This document shows, in pieces, positions 45,973 through 57,596 of a stretch of DNA of 64,000 nucleotides (position 1 is its first letter; every line of letters starts with the position of its first letter). The DNA comes from Megalonaias nervosa (taxonomy: Eukaryota > Mollusca > Bivalvia > Unionida > Unionidae). Under the pieces are notes generated by a model. It searched no databases, was not told the DNA's origin, and saw only the letters and a list, made by a program, of their open reading frames with translations. A program made the position numbers and the translations under genes. The stretch is from contig JAECUM010000795.1 in NCBI GenBank assembly GCA_016617855.1, positions 216,412 through 280,411 on the forward strand. The letters are read 5' to 3'.

Positions 45973-48900
45973 TCATTGACTTGTCTTATTCATTTCATAG
46001 TAGGCATTTTTCAACTTCTGTAGATGTTCAACTGAGCGCTGGCATTGGGATTCAAATGGATAAACAGGTTTTGATTTAACAAGCAACAATACTTCTAGAG
46101 TGTTGTCTCCCATTGACGACCTCTGCTCTGTTCTGTTCTTACACGCTGTGGAAAAGATTCTCTCACAGTGGGCATTACTGTGGGGAATGGTTAATATTCC
46201 TTGCTTATAACTGAAAGTTCACTGAGGAACAATGCCCCTTCTTCATCCTTCTTATTGCCAACTGCAGCCCAGGTTTCATCCATTCTTTGTCTGGTGCAGG
46301 TGGATAGGTCTGTATATTGATATATAGCAAACTGCTCAACAACAGTGTCAATAGTGCAACCAGGAGGACGTATTGCTGGAAATCTATGCAGGAAGAAAGT
46401 CAGATCACTCAGTTTGGCTGTCTGTTGCAATGAAGCATCTGCTACAACTGCATGTCTCAAAATTGGTTCTTTGAAAGGAAGCTTCTCAATCAGGTAACTG
46501 CAAACACTCTTAAGTACAGCTTTACATCCCCACAGAACTGCTTGATCCACATGTCCCTCAAACCATTATTGTCAGAGTCGGCAATGAAACTGCGGGCAGC
46601 ATTACCTATGACTAAGTCATTGTTGTCTTTTAAACTGTATCTGCTATTGAAGTCAACAGCTTCAGGCACACAACTTGACATGGCAGCTGGTTTGACAAAG
46701 CGACAAAGTACTTTCACAATCTGGTTGACCAGCATTTTTCTCAGTACATGTATCTTCGGTTCATCTGACTGGAGAACAACAAGCACATCATCATACATCT
46801 TTACAGTATAGCCCAGAAACAGAACATACAGGTTGTTTGTAGGCAATTTCAGGAACTTAGGATGTTTTCTACTTTCTTGTGGGCATATGGTTTGTCACTG
46901 CTCTTGGCAAACTGTACTGAAGATAAAACTTTGTCTTGACATCATCAAATTCTGATTTAAAGAACATTTTCAAAGGTTCCCAATTTTGTAGCAATCTCTC
47001 CAGGCAACGACCAATACTTAGCCATCTGGTACAAACATGCTTGAGCATTCTCTTCTGCTCAATGTCAAAAAGATCTTGAACACTAGAGAATTTGTGCTGT
47101 CGTTTCTCACTTTTCTGGAAATAATAATATACATCCTGCAAGAACTCGGCCACATCAGGTAAACACTTTGCTTCTTTTTTGGGCTGCATTGTGCACAACA
47201 TGGAGGCCAAGAATACACTGTCATGCTTATTTCTAATGTATGAAATTACACCAATTTTCTTCCCAGTCATAACCGGGGCATTGTCACATCCAAGTGCTAA
47301 ACAATTACTCCACTATAAGTTGCGTGCATTGATTTCCCCATCCAGGATTTTGAATGTGTTTTCTCCTATGACAGATCCAGTGCAAACAGGAAGGGAAAGT
47401 AGCTCTGAGTGAACAAGTCCTGTGTTTTGGTCCATTGATCTAATTACAATTGGGAACTGTTTGCTCCTATTTTTTATCATTACTGCCATCTGTAGAAAAT
47501 GTGAAGGCTGCAGTCTGCATCCTCTCAGACAAGCTCCTTTCTTGTGCCTTTCCCAGAGTCTTCACAACAGCAGTTGCTATCTTTCTGCCACACTTCATAT
47601 CTAAAACATAAATACAGAAATTGTAATTTGTACAATATACAAGTTAGTTCAGTAAAGGTGTTCACACCATAACTATTCAAACAATGGTCCACTGAAACTG
47701 ATTCTATTTTTGAATTTGTAAGTTTTGGCAAATTCAAATAACTAGCTGAGATTAAATTTAACAGGTGCCTGGTACCAACTGTTATTGCGTGTGGGCTCGT
47801 TCAAAAGTAACAAAAGAAAAGAGTGAAGCCAACATGCTTTGTAAAATTTAACCAAAAAAAAAAATTATTTCCCTAGAAAACACAGTAAAAATATGAAAAA
47901 GGACTTACAGTTGTGAATATAATCCAAAAATTAATCCTGGAATCTGAAAATACAAGTCCTATCACTAAAATGTCCTAAATGAATCCAAGTTCGAATCCCG
48001 ACGAAGTTCCAAGATGGCGGACGATGACGTCAGATGAACCTGTTGTGTGCTGTTGTGTCAACAGTTCCTCGTTGAATTTTGTGAATCAAGAATAATATTC
48101 TGGCTTTAGAATTCTTAAGAATTTCCAACAAATGTCTTTGTCCAAGAATATGATGGAGAAAAGCACTTATGAATGTTTTCCAGAGAATGTAAATTTTTAA
48201 ATCCCCAAAAATCAGAAGAACTTTAAAATCAACTGGCAACAACACTAAAAACACCTTGAGCTCTTAAAAGTGTTGTTTATGACTGACTAATCTACTAGAA
48301 AACATCCGTTTTAACCTGAGATTTTAGATCACATGGTGGCTCACGTGATGGGGCTACGTGATCACTAATTTGAATAGCACAGTAAAAAAAAATGCTATTT
48401 AGCACGTAGCCTAAAATAGCCCTATCTAAAAATCAGACTCTCACGCTGGAAATGAATAATAAAAAAGGCTGTATACAACACGTGGACCGAACATGACCTT
48501 AGTAATAACCAATCATTTTAACTTAGTGTTTACAAACTTCTCAACCAAGGTGAGCTAAAAATAAAATGAAGCAATCGAATTACGTGTTTATCAGGTCAAC
48601 ACAGAAAACATAATTTTCCGAAAACAATGTCAAATCTAGTGATTAAAATCATCATTACAATAATGTAATGAGATAAAAGTAATAAAAAAAAATAAATAAA
48701 ATACAAAAGTAAATAAATTACATATACGTAACACTGTGTTATGTGTGCTTCACTTGGTAAAAATACATGTATAAAAGGTTTTAGATTACTGTCTGGAATT
48801 GCCTTGTAAGTAAATGCCATAAAAATTGATAAACATGATATAAAATAAATAAATATCTACAGACCTGCAGCAATTTTGCTATCTGGAAACATAAGTTTGA

Positions 48901-49033
48901 AACCATCACTCAAGGAATCAGCTGTTTCTAATGGCAGATTGTGGTAAGCGACGAGTTCGCACATCATAACTTCAGCACGAGTCACACGCAGGGAGTGTTC
49001 GTCGCAGTCGGTTGAACGTTTGGTATTATTATC
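45973..49033 (-). pseudogene. hAT transposase relic, apparently two exons, interrupted by a solo LTR
   Basis: The 5' part (49033-48865) encodes RVTRAEVMMCELVAYHNLPL and FPDSKIAA and ends at CTGCAG|GTCTGT. The 3' part starts after TATGTTTTAG at 47600, in the matching phase, with DMKCGRKIATAVV. It runs through STDGSND (first catalytic Asp), CDNAPVM (second), CTRWLS and finally PHSNAHCERIFS with the catalytic Glu of the C-terminal dimerisation region, stopping at 45973-45975. Frameshifts near 47485, 46880, 46540 and 46190 and one in-frame stop near 47308 show it is dead. A solo LTR (47780-48733) lies in the apparent intron. This is a real hAT transposase lineage by its three catalytic blocks; the exact family is not determined. 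Confidence 0.85.
47780..48733 (-). mobile_element. Solo LTR, related to the Gmr1-type elements
   Basis: On the minus strand it starts TGTTACGTATATGTAATTTA and ends CGCAATAACA. It shares 'CCTAGGGAAATAA'-, 'CACTCTTTT'- and 'AAATTATTT'-type phrases with the LTRs at 29533-31677 and 60069-61226, and more closely with 54928-55812. There is no internal sequence on either side. Near the middle (about 48010-48033) it has AAGATGGCGG, a YY1-type motif, followed by TGACGTCA, a CRE palindrome. No clear target duplication. Confidence 0.75.
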
Positions 49034-49703
49034 TCAAGAACCCGCATATATCGAGCGTCCCGAAAAAATCCTTCTTTGTTATGCTATTTTCTCCCCGCTT
49101 AATCTCGACACCTGTTAAGTCGACAACCCTGTTATACTAGGCATTAGTTTCGGTCCAAAGTAACATGTGGACCCGCTTAATTAGACGAAATTCAACTTTT
49201 AACGTCCATCTCAAGAGAAATTTTACAAGAAATGATCTGACGTTTCCGCTATTACCGGTACCTTGTACCAGCAAGGATAGAAAAAGCCGCTAGAAGACTA
49301 AATTTTACCGGTACAAATGCTAATCAACCAGTCTCATCAATGCATGGTTTATCACTTGCATAGAGTGGAGAAGATTATATTGTAAACAATACTTTAGAGT
49401 TAGGAAAGTGAATGGAGGCGTTTCTGACCTTTACATAAGCTGCGTTCAAAATGGACATTATCACATGTCAATACCACAACAATATAGTTCGTCTCACACA
49501 GCATCGCGAATTTGGTCTTATATGTAACTATAAAAATTATCAGGTTAAATACCTAATTTGTTTTACACAACATATTTAAAACAAATTCGGTAATAGTTAA
49601 AGTGTTTCTATGCTTGGTGCGAGTGTAAGCTCTTAGCATGCCTAGATCGCGTGACTCAATAATCTATAAATACAAACCCGCAAAATTCCAAGCTAAGCTG
49701 CCC

Positions 49704-50245
49704 CACAGGGGCTCGTATCGTTGCTTACAATTTACCGTCATACATGTACTATATAATAACTACAAGGGAGGACACTTCTCTCCGTTCTCGCGCGACCTAT
49801 TTAAGAATAAACGCTGATATTTCAAGTTACATTTCGCGTAACGTAATAAATTTGGTACCGATGTTTAGCTCAGACATTCGACTTTGTATGCGTAACCGAA
49901 GTTTGGCTTACTATCATACCTGTAAGCAATGCCTGACCATTTTCCCACGCTACTGATCGACATGGCCCTGATCACGCCCGCTTAATATGCAAGTGAAATC
50001 CCGCTGACCGGAATACTGTCATCTCATTGGTTAAAAGAAAATGACGTCCTGCATTTGTTTATAACTCATTTTCAGTTGGCCAATGAGAAGGGACTGTTCC
50101 ATTCAGCGCGTTGTTCTTGTATATTGAAATATCAGCGTTTATTCTTAAATAGGTCGCGTAAGAAAGGAGAGAAGTGTCCTCCCTTGTAGTTATTATGTAG
50201 TACATGTATGACGGTAAATTGTAAGCAACGATACGAGCCCCTGTG
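49704..50245. mobile_element. hAT MITE with ~120-bp inverted arms and perfect 8-bp target duplication
   Basis: The left end CACAGGGGCTCGTATCGTTG and the right end complement CAACGATACGAGCCCCTGTG are exact. The inverted arms extend about 120 bp. The flanks are AGCTGCCC at 49696-49703 and AGCTGCCC at 50246-50253, an exact 8-bp duplication diagnostic of hAT insertion. The interior lacks coding. An arm of the same family lies at 33389-33508. It sits 670 bp upstream of the hAT transposase relic, but the relation between the two is unproven. Confidence 0.93.
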
Positions 50246-50253
50246 AGCTGCCC

Positions 50254-53200
50254 CCTCCCCCTTATAAATTTGTTTTGAACAAGAGTAAATAAAAGCACCA
50301 ACGGTATTGTAAAAAAAAATCCATAGCGCCCAGTATTTTTTTTGTTGAAATTGTCGATTGCTGTACCATGATTACATATTCTTCAACACAAACGCAAAGA
50401 AGCAGAAGGCGAATTTGAAACAGAAAGAGAAGTGTTTTCATATGTACTGTTATTGCCTTGAATATCAAAGTCTTGCAATCCATCAAAGAGACTAGCCGCC
50501 ACCACCACCCCCCTTTTGCCGACGGTCAGTGATCAAAGTCGGGTGGGATATGGGACTACAACTGTATGAATGGGATAAGTTTGGCTTCATACAGAATTTG
50601 ATGGCGGGACAGTTAACTTCAAAGACTTCAAACACATTTTACAGTTTGTCGGTACATGAATATCAACAGCCCCGTCCTTTTCCAGTACAGAAGCAAATGT
50701 TATCAGTAAAAACCGGCATATACTGGTGTAAAGAAACCAATGACGATAAAAAAAAACTTGATTTTCACACACAATTTTGGTCAGTTAAATTTTGCTGCTA
50801 GTCACAAGTTAGCTGTAACGAAAGAAAACACTTTTTAAAAAAAAGTATAGTCCTACATGTACATGTACTTCTATTAGCCTAGATTCTGGATTGCGTGAGA
50901 AAACCATTTTCTTGCTGAGGCTACCAAAGGGATGAGGCTATTCACAGGGAAATAAATACAACTTTAGACCAGTGGCATGTTGTAATAACTTATTGTTGTA
51001 AAAATGTATGACTTGTTACTTAATCTCATTTAAAAGACATCCAATCTTTTTTTCTGCAACTAGGTATGACTGCATTATTATTTTTATTGTGCATTTGAAA
51101 TGTCATTTGTTTTTAGAAACGAAACTCCGCATTTTGGTACTTAAGATGCATAATCATTGTTTTGCAGTACATTTATGAACTAAACTCTGATATCTCGTGA
51201 CCCGGTTATGTTGACGATATTTTTGACACTCCCGACGTAATCGTGATAACCGGGTCTGACTACTGCTTTATTTTCGTGCTTCTTTCCTTTCTTTGTTTTT
51301 CGTACTTGTCAAATACAAATTTTCCATATTTTACCTCGAACAAAATCGGATTTAGCTCTTGAAGTCGTATTTCCGTATTTGATATTTTTCCCCGTACTAA
51401 ATACGGAAAAATACGGAGGGTGCACAGGTCTGACATTGAATGTACATGTATTATGTAGAGTTGGGTACAATGAAAAATTTTATACCACTGTATTTCTGAA
51501 TGTTATGCCACAATTATATTACCAACCAACAATTCAATGTTCAGATGCAGGTGCCTGACACTTTAATTTCCATCTGTCAACAGATGGAAAAAAATAATCT
51601 TACTCTGATCTATAGAAAAATAACACCATTATTATATCCATGACATTATCTGGAAAAAATATTATCTTGTGATGAAAGAAAAGAAAGAAAATATTTCAGC
51701 TCAAAAGAAAATCACAGCTCTCCCTTGCCCCAAAATTAAATGGCCAGTAGCTAATAGAAGAAGAAATTACCATTTGTATGTTATTTGTTTTATAAGATAC
51801 AATCTAAAAGATGAAACTAAAGTGGGCTGATTCAGCTTATCTGATACTAGGAAAGACATCATGATGACGTTAGAGAGCCTACTGATAAAAACAGAAAGTG
51901 TTGATAATGAAGCCTACAGTTTTCTAGTTACACTACTGATATAATAAGCAGGGTAACTTTGAGAATGGTGCCAAAACCCTCACAAAGTGATGTAATCCAT
52001 AGAAAAAGATTTGAATGTTTGATGAATATTTAAAACGAGATTCAGCACATAACCATATATTCATTATAGAATTCCCATAATATAGGTTACAATGCTGAAT
52101 AATGATCAACTAGATTAACATCCATCTATTTATTAGTTTTGTGTTTCAGCTTAACACAAATCATAATTACAACACACTAGCTATTCTATTGTTCACTTTG
52201 GCAAGCTGGTTGTTTTGGCATCCCCATTTGATTATAACTGGTTGATCTGTTAGACAGTAATGTGTCTTTCATCTCGGAAAAGCAATCCAAAACAGTTAAT
52301 TGTTTAAATCCTGCAACTGGCTTGGGTGAAGATGGAAAATTTTGTCAGGAGGCAATGCTGGTACCCAACTGTTCTATGACAATTAATCCAACCCAGTTAA
52401 CTGTTTCAACATCTAAATCTGAAGTGGATTTATACCCATCACTGACGAAGATCTTTATGTGCCTTCTGCTATGCAATATTAGTATGATTAGGTCAACTGC
52501 CCATCCCAGGATGGAAATTAAGAAAAAGCAACAAAAAAAATTTGGATGAGCGAATTTAAAAGAAAATTTGAACATAAAAATACAAACATTGTACAAAAAA
52601 ATTTGGAATTCCTCCACAAGTTTCAAATTTGTAACCTCTTGTTTGGGAAACAGGGCACACAGAAAGAAAGACAGAAAGACATGTGGGTGTGTACACCATA
52701 ACAAAGTAAACATGTATTTAAGGTCACTTACATCAAAGCACACTACCAGTATGTTTTATCTGCAAGTAATTTTAAAGCATTATTTCTGGGACTTCTTTAT
52801 AATTTTATAATTAAGTTTACTGCAGTGGTGCCTATGATATAAAATCAGTAGATATACATGTACTTTATTCAGCACAACTTAAAATTTTCAATGTGCATGT
52901 TGTGATGCCATGATGTAATTGTAACCCAGGTCACTCAATGCAAGCAATGAACAATACCTGGGCACTATTTTCATTGTTGTTATACTGGTACCAAATTTTA
53001 ATGACTTTGGTCTTTTTCAAGGCAGAAATTGTTGCTACTGGTGGCTTCTAACACTGGTGCATGATTTTCATGTATTCAGTTTGATTTTTCACTGCAATCA
53101 TTAGCAAAAACACAATTTCCATAATTGTGTGTCCTAGAACAGACCCTACCACCACCAAAGCTATGCATCATTTAATCCAATCAATTTTCTCCAATATTTT

Positions 53201-53591
53201 TTATTTAAATACATAATTCAAATGCTTTTAGAGGGCAAAAGCATCTTTTTCTAATTTCAAGATGTTTTTAAGGCAGCCTCTAAAAAAAAAATAATGATTT
53301 TTCAAGGTTGTACAGACCATCCTATAGTTGAAACCCCTTCTAAATATCCATGCCTTTTGGTTTACATTTGACCCACAATGAACTCTGCAACTTTTATTGT
53401 TATCTATTAATCTTTATGCAATATAACACCAAAAGTGATAGCCTTCTTCTTCATATCAGTACATGCAGAGCACAGAGACAATGGACAACATATGAACAAA
53501 TATGCAGACCAACTAATGGACATCATCATGAACAACACAACTATACAGTACGTACAAAGGTGAAGATACAACAATGACATAAGAACTGTAC
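50254..53591. other. Intronic, nothing firm
   Basis: AT-rich intron. At about 51195-51255 the minus strand has GACCCGGTTATCACGATTAC, similar to the ends of pogo-like transposons, but I found no convincing partner. The 132-codon frame at 52345-52743 is unsupported. Confidence 0.35.
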
Positions 53592-53734
53592 CTTTGGCTT
53601 TGGACAATCCCTGGACATGTGACCAGTCTCTTTACAGTTGTAACACTGGATAATCAATGGATGGACATGGTAATATCTATTCCTGGGTCCAAGAGATATA
53701 TCTGGGTTGTCCGTCTCAACTGCCCAATCTGGAT
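53592..53734 (-). CDS. ZCCHC7: ZCCHC7-like exon with knuckle 1
   Basis: The donor AAAG|GTACAG follows 53592. The likely acceptor is GTAATGTTTTAG before 53734, which leaves two bases to complete a codon from an upstream exon. The translation DPDWAVETDNP, PRNRYYHVHPLIIQ and CYNCKETGHMSRDC parallels '[44 protein letters not shown]' of human ZCCHC7, including the RYY block just before knuckle 1. It ends at a codon boundary with PKPK, in phase with the exon at 38489-38662. Upstream exons encoding the acidic N-terminus were not identified. An alternative acceptor 14 bases earlier is weaker. Confidence 0.9.
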
Positions 53735-54660
53735 CTAAAACATTACACCTAAATTTATCATTTTTTTCTCTTTTATACTGCACTTATAAGATGACGCCTA
53801 GTCTGCATGAATCAAATTTTTAGCAAAAAGGTAGGCTTATTAGTGACCAATTTTAGTACATACATACATACATACATACATGCATACATACATACATGAA
53901 AAATTACCAACAATTGTTGAATAAGGCAATGTTTATTATTCTCTTTTTCTTTTTCGTACCTTCTGAAGGTGTAAAAGCAAAGAAAATATAGATCACTCCT
54001 ATATATCACAAATGAGCTGTAGGTGTACCACACATTGTCAATTTCATTACATACATTTCTTATTACTAACAGTCCAATTATCGTAAACCCTTCTCAATGT
54101 TTATGAGAGATTCAAACACAGATTCCAGCAACTGAGACTTAAAGTATGTTCACTATGTGAATATCAATTTTTCTAGTAAAATATGTTTCTTGATTAATAC
54201 TTACCTGATCATAATATCTTAGGAGAACTACTACTACTACTACTACTTCGCAAATCCAGCCCTCCAAGGCTAAAATCTTTTTGGTATTTTATTGAAGAAA
54301 CACATTTTACTAGAAAAAATTAGTTTCTTCTTCAAATATGTTACCTGATCAAATTACCTTGGAAGAATAGGTAAGAGGTGGAGAGAGATACATCAAACTA
54401 TCTATAGAGATCATCTCCAGTCCATTAAGGTATGTGAGACAGCTACTAGATTACTCAACTGGAGTACAGATTCTATATATCAGGAAGCAGCTTGGTAAAA
54501 AAAAAAAAAAAGAACTCTCCTGCAAATCCAGTCAAAGTCACAAGGCCACATCCTTATGATGTTGCTGAATGATCCAGGAAGGTAACCAGTTGTGCTATGG
54601 CTATAGGTCCCACCAGAACAAACTGAGATAAAGCTGAAGAAGTGGACTCCATCCCCATCC
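53735..54660. other. Upstream intron or 5' region, microsatellites
   Basis: An ATAC tetranucleotide run lies at about 53856-53896 and a CTA trinucleotide run at about 54228-54247. No upstream ZCCHC7 exon could be recognised. Confidence 0.4.
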
Positions 54661-55812
54661 CACAGCATGGATTATGTCAGTCAGATTTTAAGTTTGGCTC
54701 AAACGCAATGTATATGGTAGGACTAAAAAGAAAAGTCTCCACTTTTGATGACATTGTGAAAAAAAGCCTGTTGATTACACTAAAAATTTCAAATAAAAAA
54801 TATGAAATAGTACTTGGGATTTAAAAAATTCTGAAAACTAGGGGAATTTAAATTTTTTTTTTTAAAATTCTGGAATATTTTAGCCAAAATTCATATACCC
54901 CAAGGACAAGAACCCCAATTTTTTTTTTGTTACATGACTAGGCTCGTACAAAGTAACAAAGAAAAAGAGTGAAGCCAACAAGCTTTGTAAATTTAACAAA
55001 ATAATTTATTTCCCTAGAAAACAAGGTAAAAATACGAAAAATGACTTACAGTTTGTGAATATAATCCAAAATTAATCGTAGAATTTAAAAATATAAGTCC
55101 TATCACTAAAAAGTTGTAATTGAATCCAAGTTTGAATCTCGATGAAGTTCCAAGATGGAAGGCAATGACATCCTCTATAACCTGTTTTGGGCTGATGTGT
55201 CAACAGTTTCTTGCTGAATCACCAAGAATATAATTCTGACTTTAAAATTCCGAATAATTTTTAGTAAGTGTTTTTGTTCAAGAATTTTGATGAAGAAGAG
55301 TATTTTCCAGGGTGAATAAATTATTTTAAATAAACACTCAATTCAAATGGCAACAACAGGAATACCTTTCAGCCTCAAGGTATTATTTACAACTGACTAA
55401 AATTCATTGAGATAAGAGTATTAAACCCAACTATAACATAATTTCAGACCTGCGTGATGGGTCACGTGGTCACCCACTACAAGTCAATTATCACGTAGGC
55501 TACTACAGCCTTAGCTAAGAATCTGATTCCCACACTGGAAATGAATTTAAAAATAAAACGTTGTTTATTCAGACTAACACATAGGCGAAGCATGACCTTG
55601 ATTACAACCAATGATTTTCACTCAGTGTTTACCAAATTTTGAACCAAAGCCAGCTAAAAATACAATGAAGCAATACTCTGGCATTCTAAACAGACTAAAA
55701 GCACTTAACTAAATTTACTGGGAAAAATGTCAAATCCAGTAAAAATATTATCATTATAATAAAATGTAATGAAACAAAAATAAAATAAAAAGAAATTTAA
55801 AACTATCTGTCA
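54661..55812 (-). mobile_element. LTR retrotransposon fragment: LTR, primer site and gag start
   Basis: On the minus strand an LTR runs from about 55812 to 54928, ending CTAGTCATGTAACA. After an A-run comes TTGGGGTTCTTGTCC, a tRNA-Pro-like primer site. About 150 bp further an ATG at 54754 begins MSSKVETFLFSPT, the same gag start as at 30634, then a stop. It is most similar to the solo LTR at 47780-48733. The 5' edge of the LTR is uncertain. Confidence 0.75.
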
Positions 55813-57425
55813 CGTTTCGCAGTCCAGGTATCAGGAAATGTATAAAAGTTGGATATATTATGACCGCATTTGATGTGTAAACATAGCCGCAAGTAGTGTT
55901 AATTGAGTATGCAAGTCGCCAGCCACCCAGATCATAGAATAGCCGCCAGTTAAAGGGCTTGTCATCCTCACACCCAGACGTTAAAACATGGGTCCAGGGA
56001 TCAAAGGGAAGCCCGCAGGGTGAACGGGGCGTGTTCTCACCCGCCACGTAAACAGACAAGCTAGAGGACATTGTCAGTAAGTTTGATTGGGACTGTCCAC
56101 AGCAACATCCAATCGGAATTAAGATGGGGGTGGGAGTAAATCTTATATCGAAATTTTAGCTTAAACGTGCAGTAAATTTATCAGTATACCTGGGCAGATT
56201 ATGAGAAGTAGATCTAGCGGGTTTAAGCGAAAGGATACTCCGAGAGAAGCCACTCGTAATTTGGCGGGAATCTTAGGACCAGAATTGTAAGACAAGGAAA
56301 AGCTTCGACAAGGTCAGTAAGCTATTTGCTCGATTTTTGCAAAACATTACGGAGTCATAATTGTAAGTATTTGTAGCATGTATACTTAATTACTGGGATT
56401 CTTTTAGTATGTAGAATTACCTTGTAGTGTTTCATTTATAAGCGTATTTGAGACATGAATTTGAGTTTACGTAGAGAATTATGTAGATTGCTAGTTCGTC
56501 AGAATTAATATTGTAATTCGCTGGTAGGTTACTTCGTAGCAACCAGCACCTTTAGTGATGCGTTATGTTAGAGTTTACGCATGTTTGAATTGGAGTTTAG
56601 GAAAATGATTGATGTATGTACGATTAGTTACGATAGATGTGTGAATATATCAGAGCATGGATATTTGAATATTTGTATATTTGGTATGAATTGTGATGTA
56701 AAGATATGCGTCTGATTGTTGTTTATTGGTTTGTGTAATGGAATTATGAGTATGTACTGATGTGAAGCAATTTATTGTTGTATGTATAAGAGTAATTAAT
56801 ACCATGCTTTCATCATGTTGTGTTATTATGTTGTGTTTTACCATACAAGAATGTATGCGTATTTCGGTGTGAATGAATGCGTGACCGGTGAAATTTAATA
56901 GCCTTATCTGATGATAGGCTGTGTGTAGTGTGAGATGTGAGCGCTGAGGAAAATATTGTACCATCCTTGTGTTTTCACAGGAAGCTTTTCGGGGACAGAA
57001 CTTCCGGTGCAAGTTAGTAGTCCCGAGTCTCTAAGAGGGAGACGGAAGTGAGACTGACAGTGCAGTCGGAGTCGACAACGTGCAGTCGACATAGAAAGAG
57101 GGATAGAAGGGGAGGAGGAGGAAAGTGGTCTGGAGGAGGAAATAGAGAAGGAGGAGGAGAAGGAACTTGGAGGGAGTCAGGGAGGACGAGAGGGAATTAG
57201 GAGATAGATAAGAATACACTGATGAGTAGTACACAAGGACAGGTGGAAATCTCTCACACTACGAATCAAATGATGCGACAGGCTAGAAAAGGGTCGAGCG
57301 GAAGAATTGTATTTGGGAAATTCGAACTATTGATCTTTTAACTGTTATTAAACTGTCATTATTGAACTTCACCCTTTTTTGTATCTTTATTCATTTAACC
57401 GTCGGCATTGCTGACTGGGGGCTCG
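55813..57425 (+). other. Possible LTR and leader of another retroelement, ending at a tRNA-Pro-like site
   Basis: The less AT-rich block 55860-56080 encodes a 105-codon minus-strand frame (55754-56071) of unknown nature. The segment ends in ATTAAACTGTCATT and then TGGGGGCTCG at 57416-57425, identical to the first ten bases of the classic tRNA-Pro primer site. This suggests an LTR ending near 57414, of a different family from the LTR at 60069. A polypurine AGGAGG region lies at about 57105-57200. The LTR start could not be set. Confidence 0.35.
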
Positions 57426-57596
57426 GAGCTGTATATCTAACTGTCACTAAATCAACTTCCAACCAAACTCGAGCCTAGGTGGGACTTCTACAATAATTTA
57501 AATAAATATTGGAGGCACCCCACCCCCAATCCCCCACAACCAAAACCTCACACTAACACACAAATAATTTAATTACATATAAGTAACAGCAGAATA

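Larger units (their letters stand above)
7136..53734 (-). other. ZCCHC7: Gene span: ZCCHC7/Air-like TRAMP zinc-knuckle protein
   Basis: Seven exons spread over about 46.6 kb join in frame: junction phases are 0, 0, 0, 0, 1 and 1, and every pair of ends agrees. The product has five CX2CX4HX4C knuckles, an IWRxYx motif between knuckles 4 and 5, and a lysine-rich disordered tail, which is the family layout of yeast Air1/Air2 and vertebrate ZCCHC7. In that family the protein recruits RNA to the TRAMP poly(A) polymerase-helicase complex for nuclear exosome decay. The N-terminal acidic region and promoter were not found, so the gene is 5' incomplete in this annotation. Introns hold most of the mobile elements in the window. 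Confidence 0.88.

Noticed and set aside
49030..51255. Pogo-like element between CCCGCATATATCGAG (49.05 kb) and the complement of GACCCGGTTATCACG (51.24 kb)
   Set aside because: The ends do not pair convincingly, and the left one overlaps the start of the hAT relic.
52345..52743. 132-codon minus-strand open frame
   Set aside because: No motif, its complement is also partly open, and it lacks splice or promoter context.
53930..53965. Possible 3-nt microexon on the minus strand (CTTCAG|AAG|GTACGA)
   Set aside because: The acceptor and donor look good but a 3-nt exon cannot be supported without transcripts, and it does not help find the ZCCHC7 N-terminus.
55754..56071. 105-codon minus-strand frame starting MSSSLSVYVAGENTPRSP
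   Set aside because: The sequence is protein-like and in a less AT-rich block, but I could not relate it to any family, and it lies where a possible LTR leader is suspected; mentioned under 55813-57425 only.
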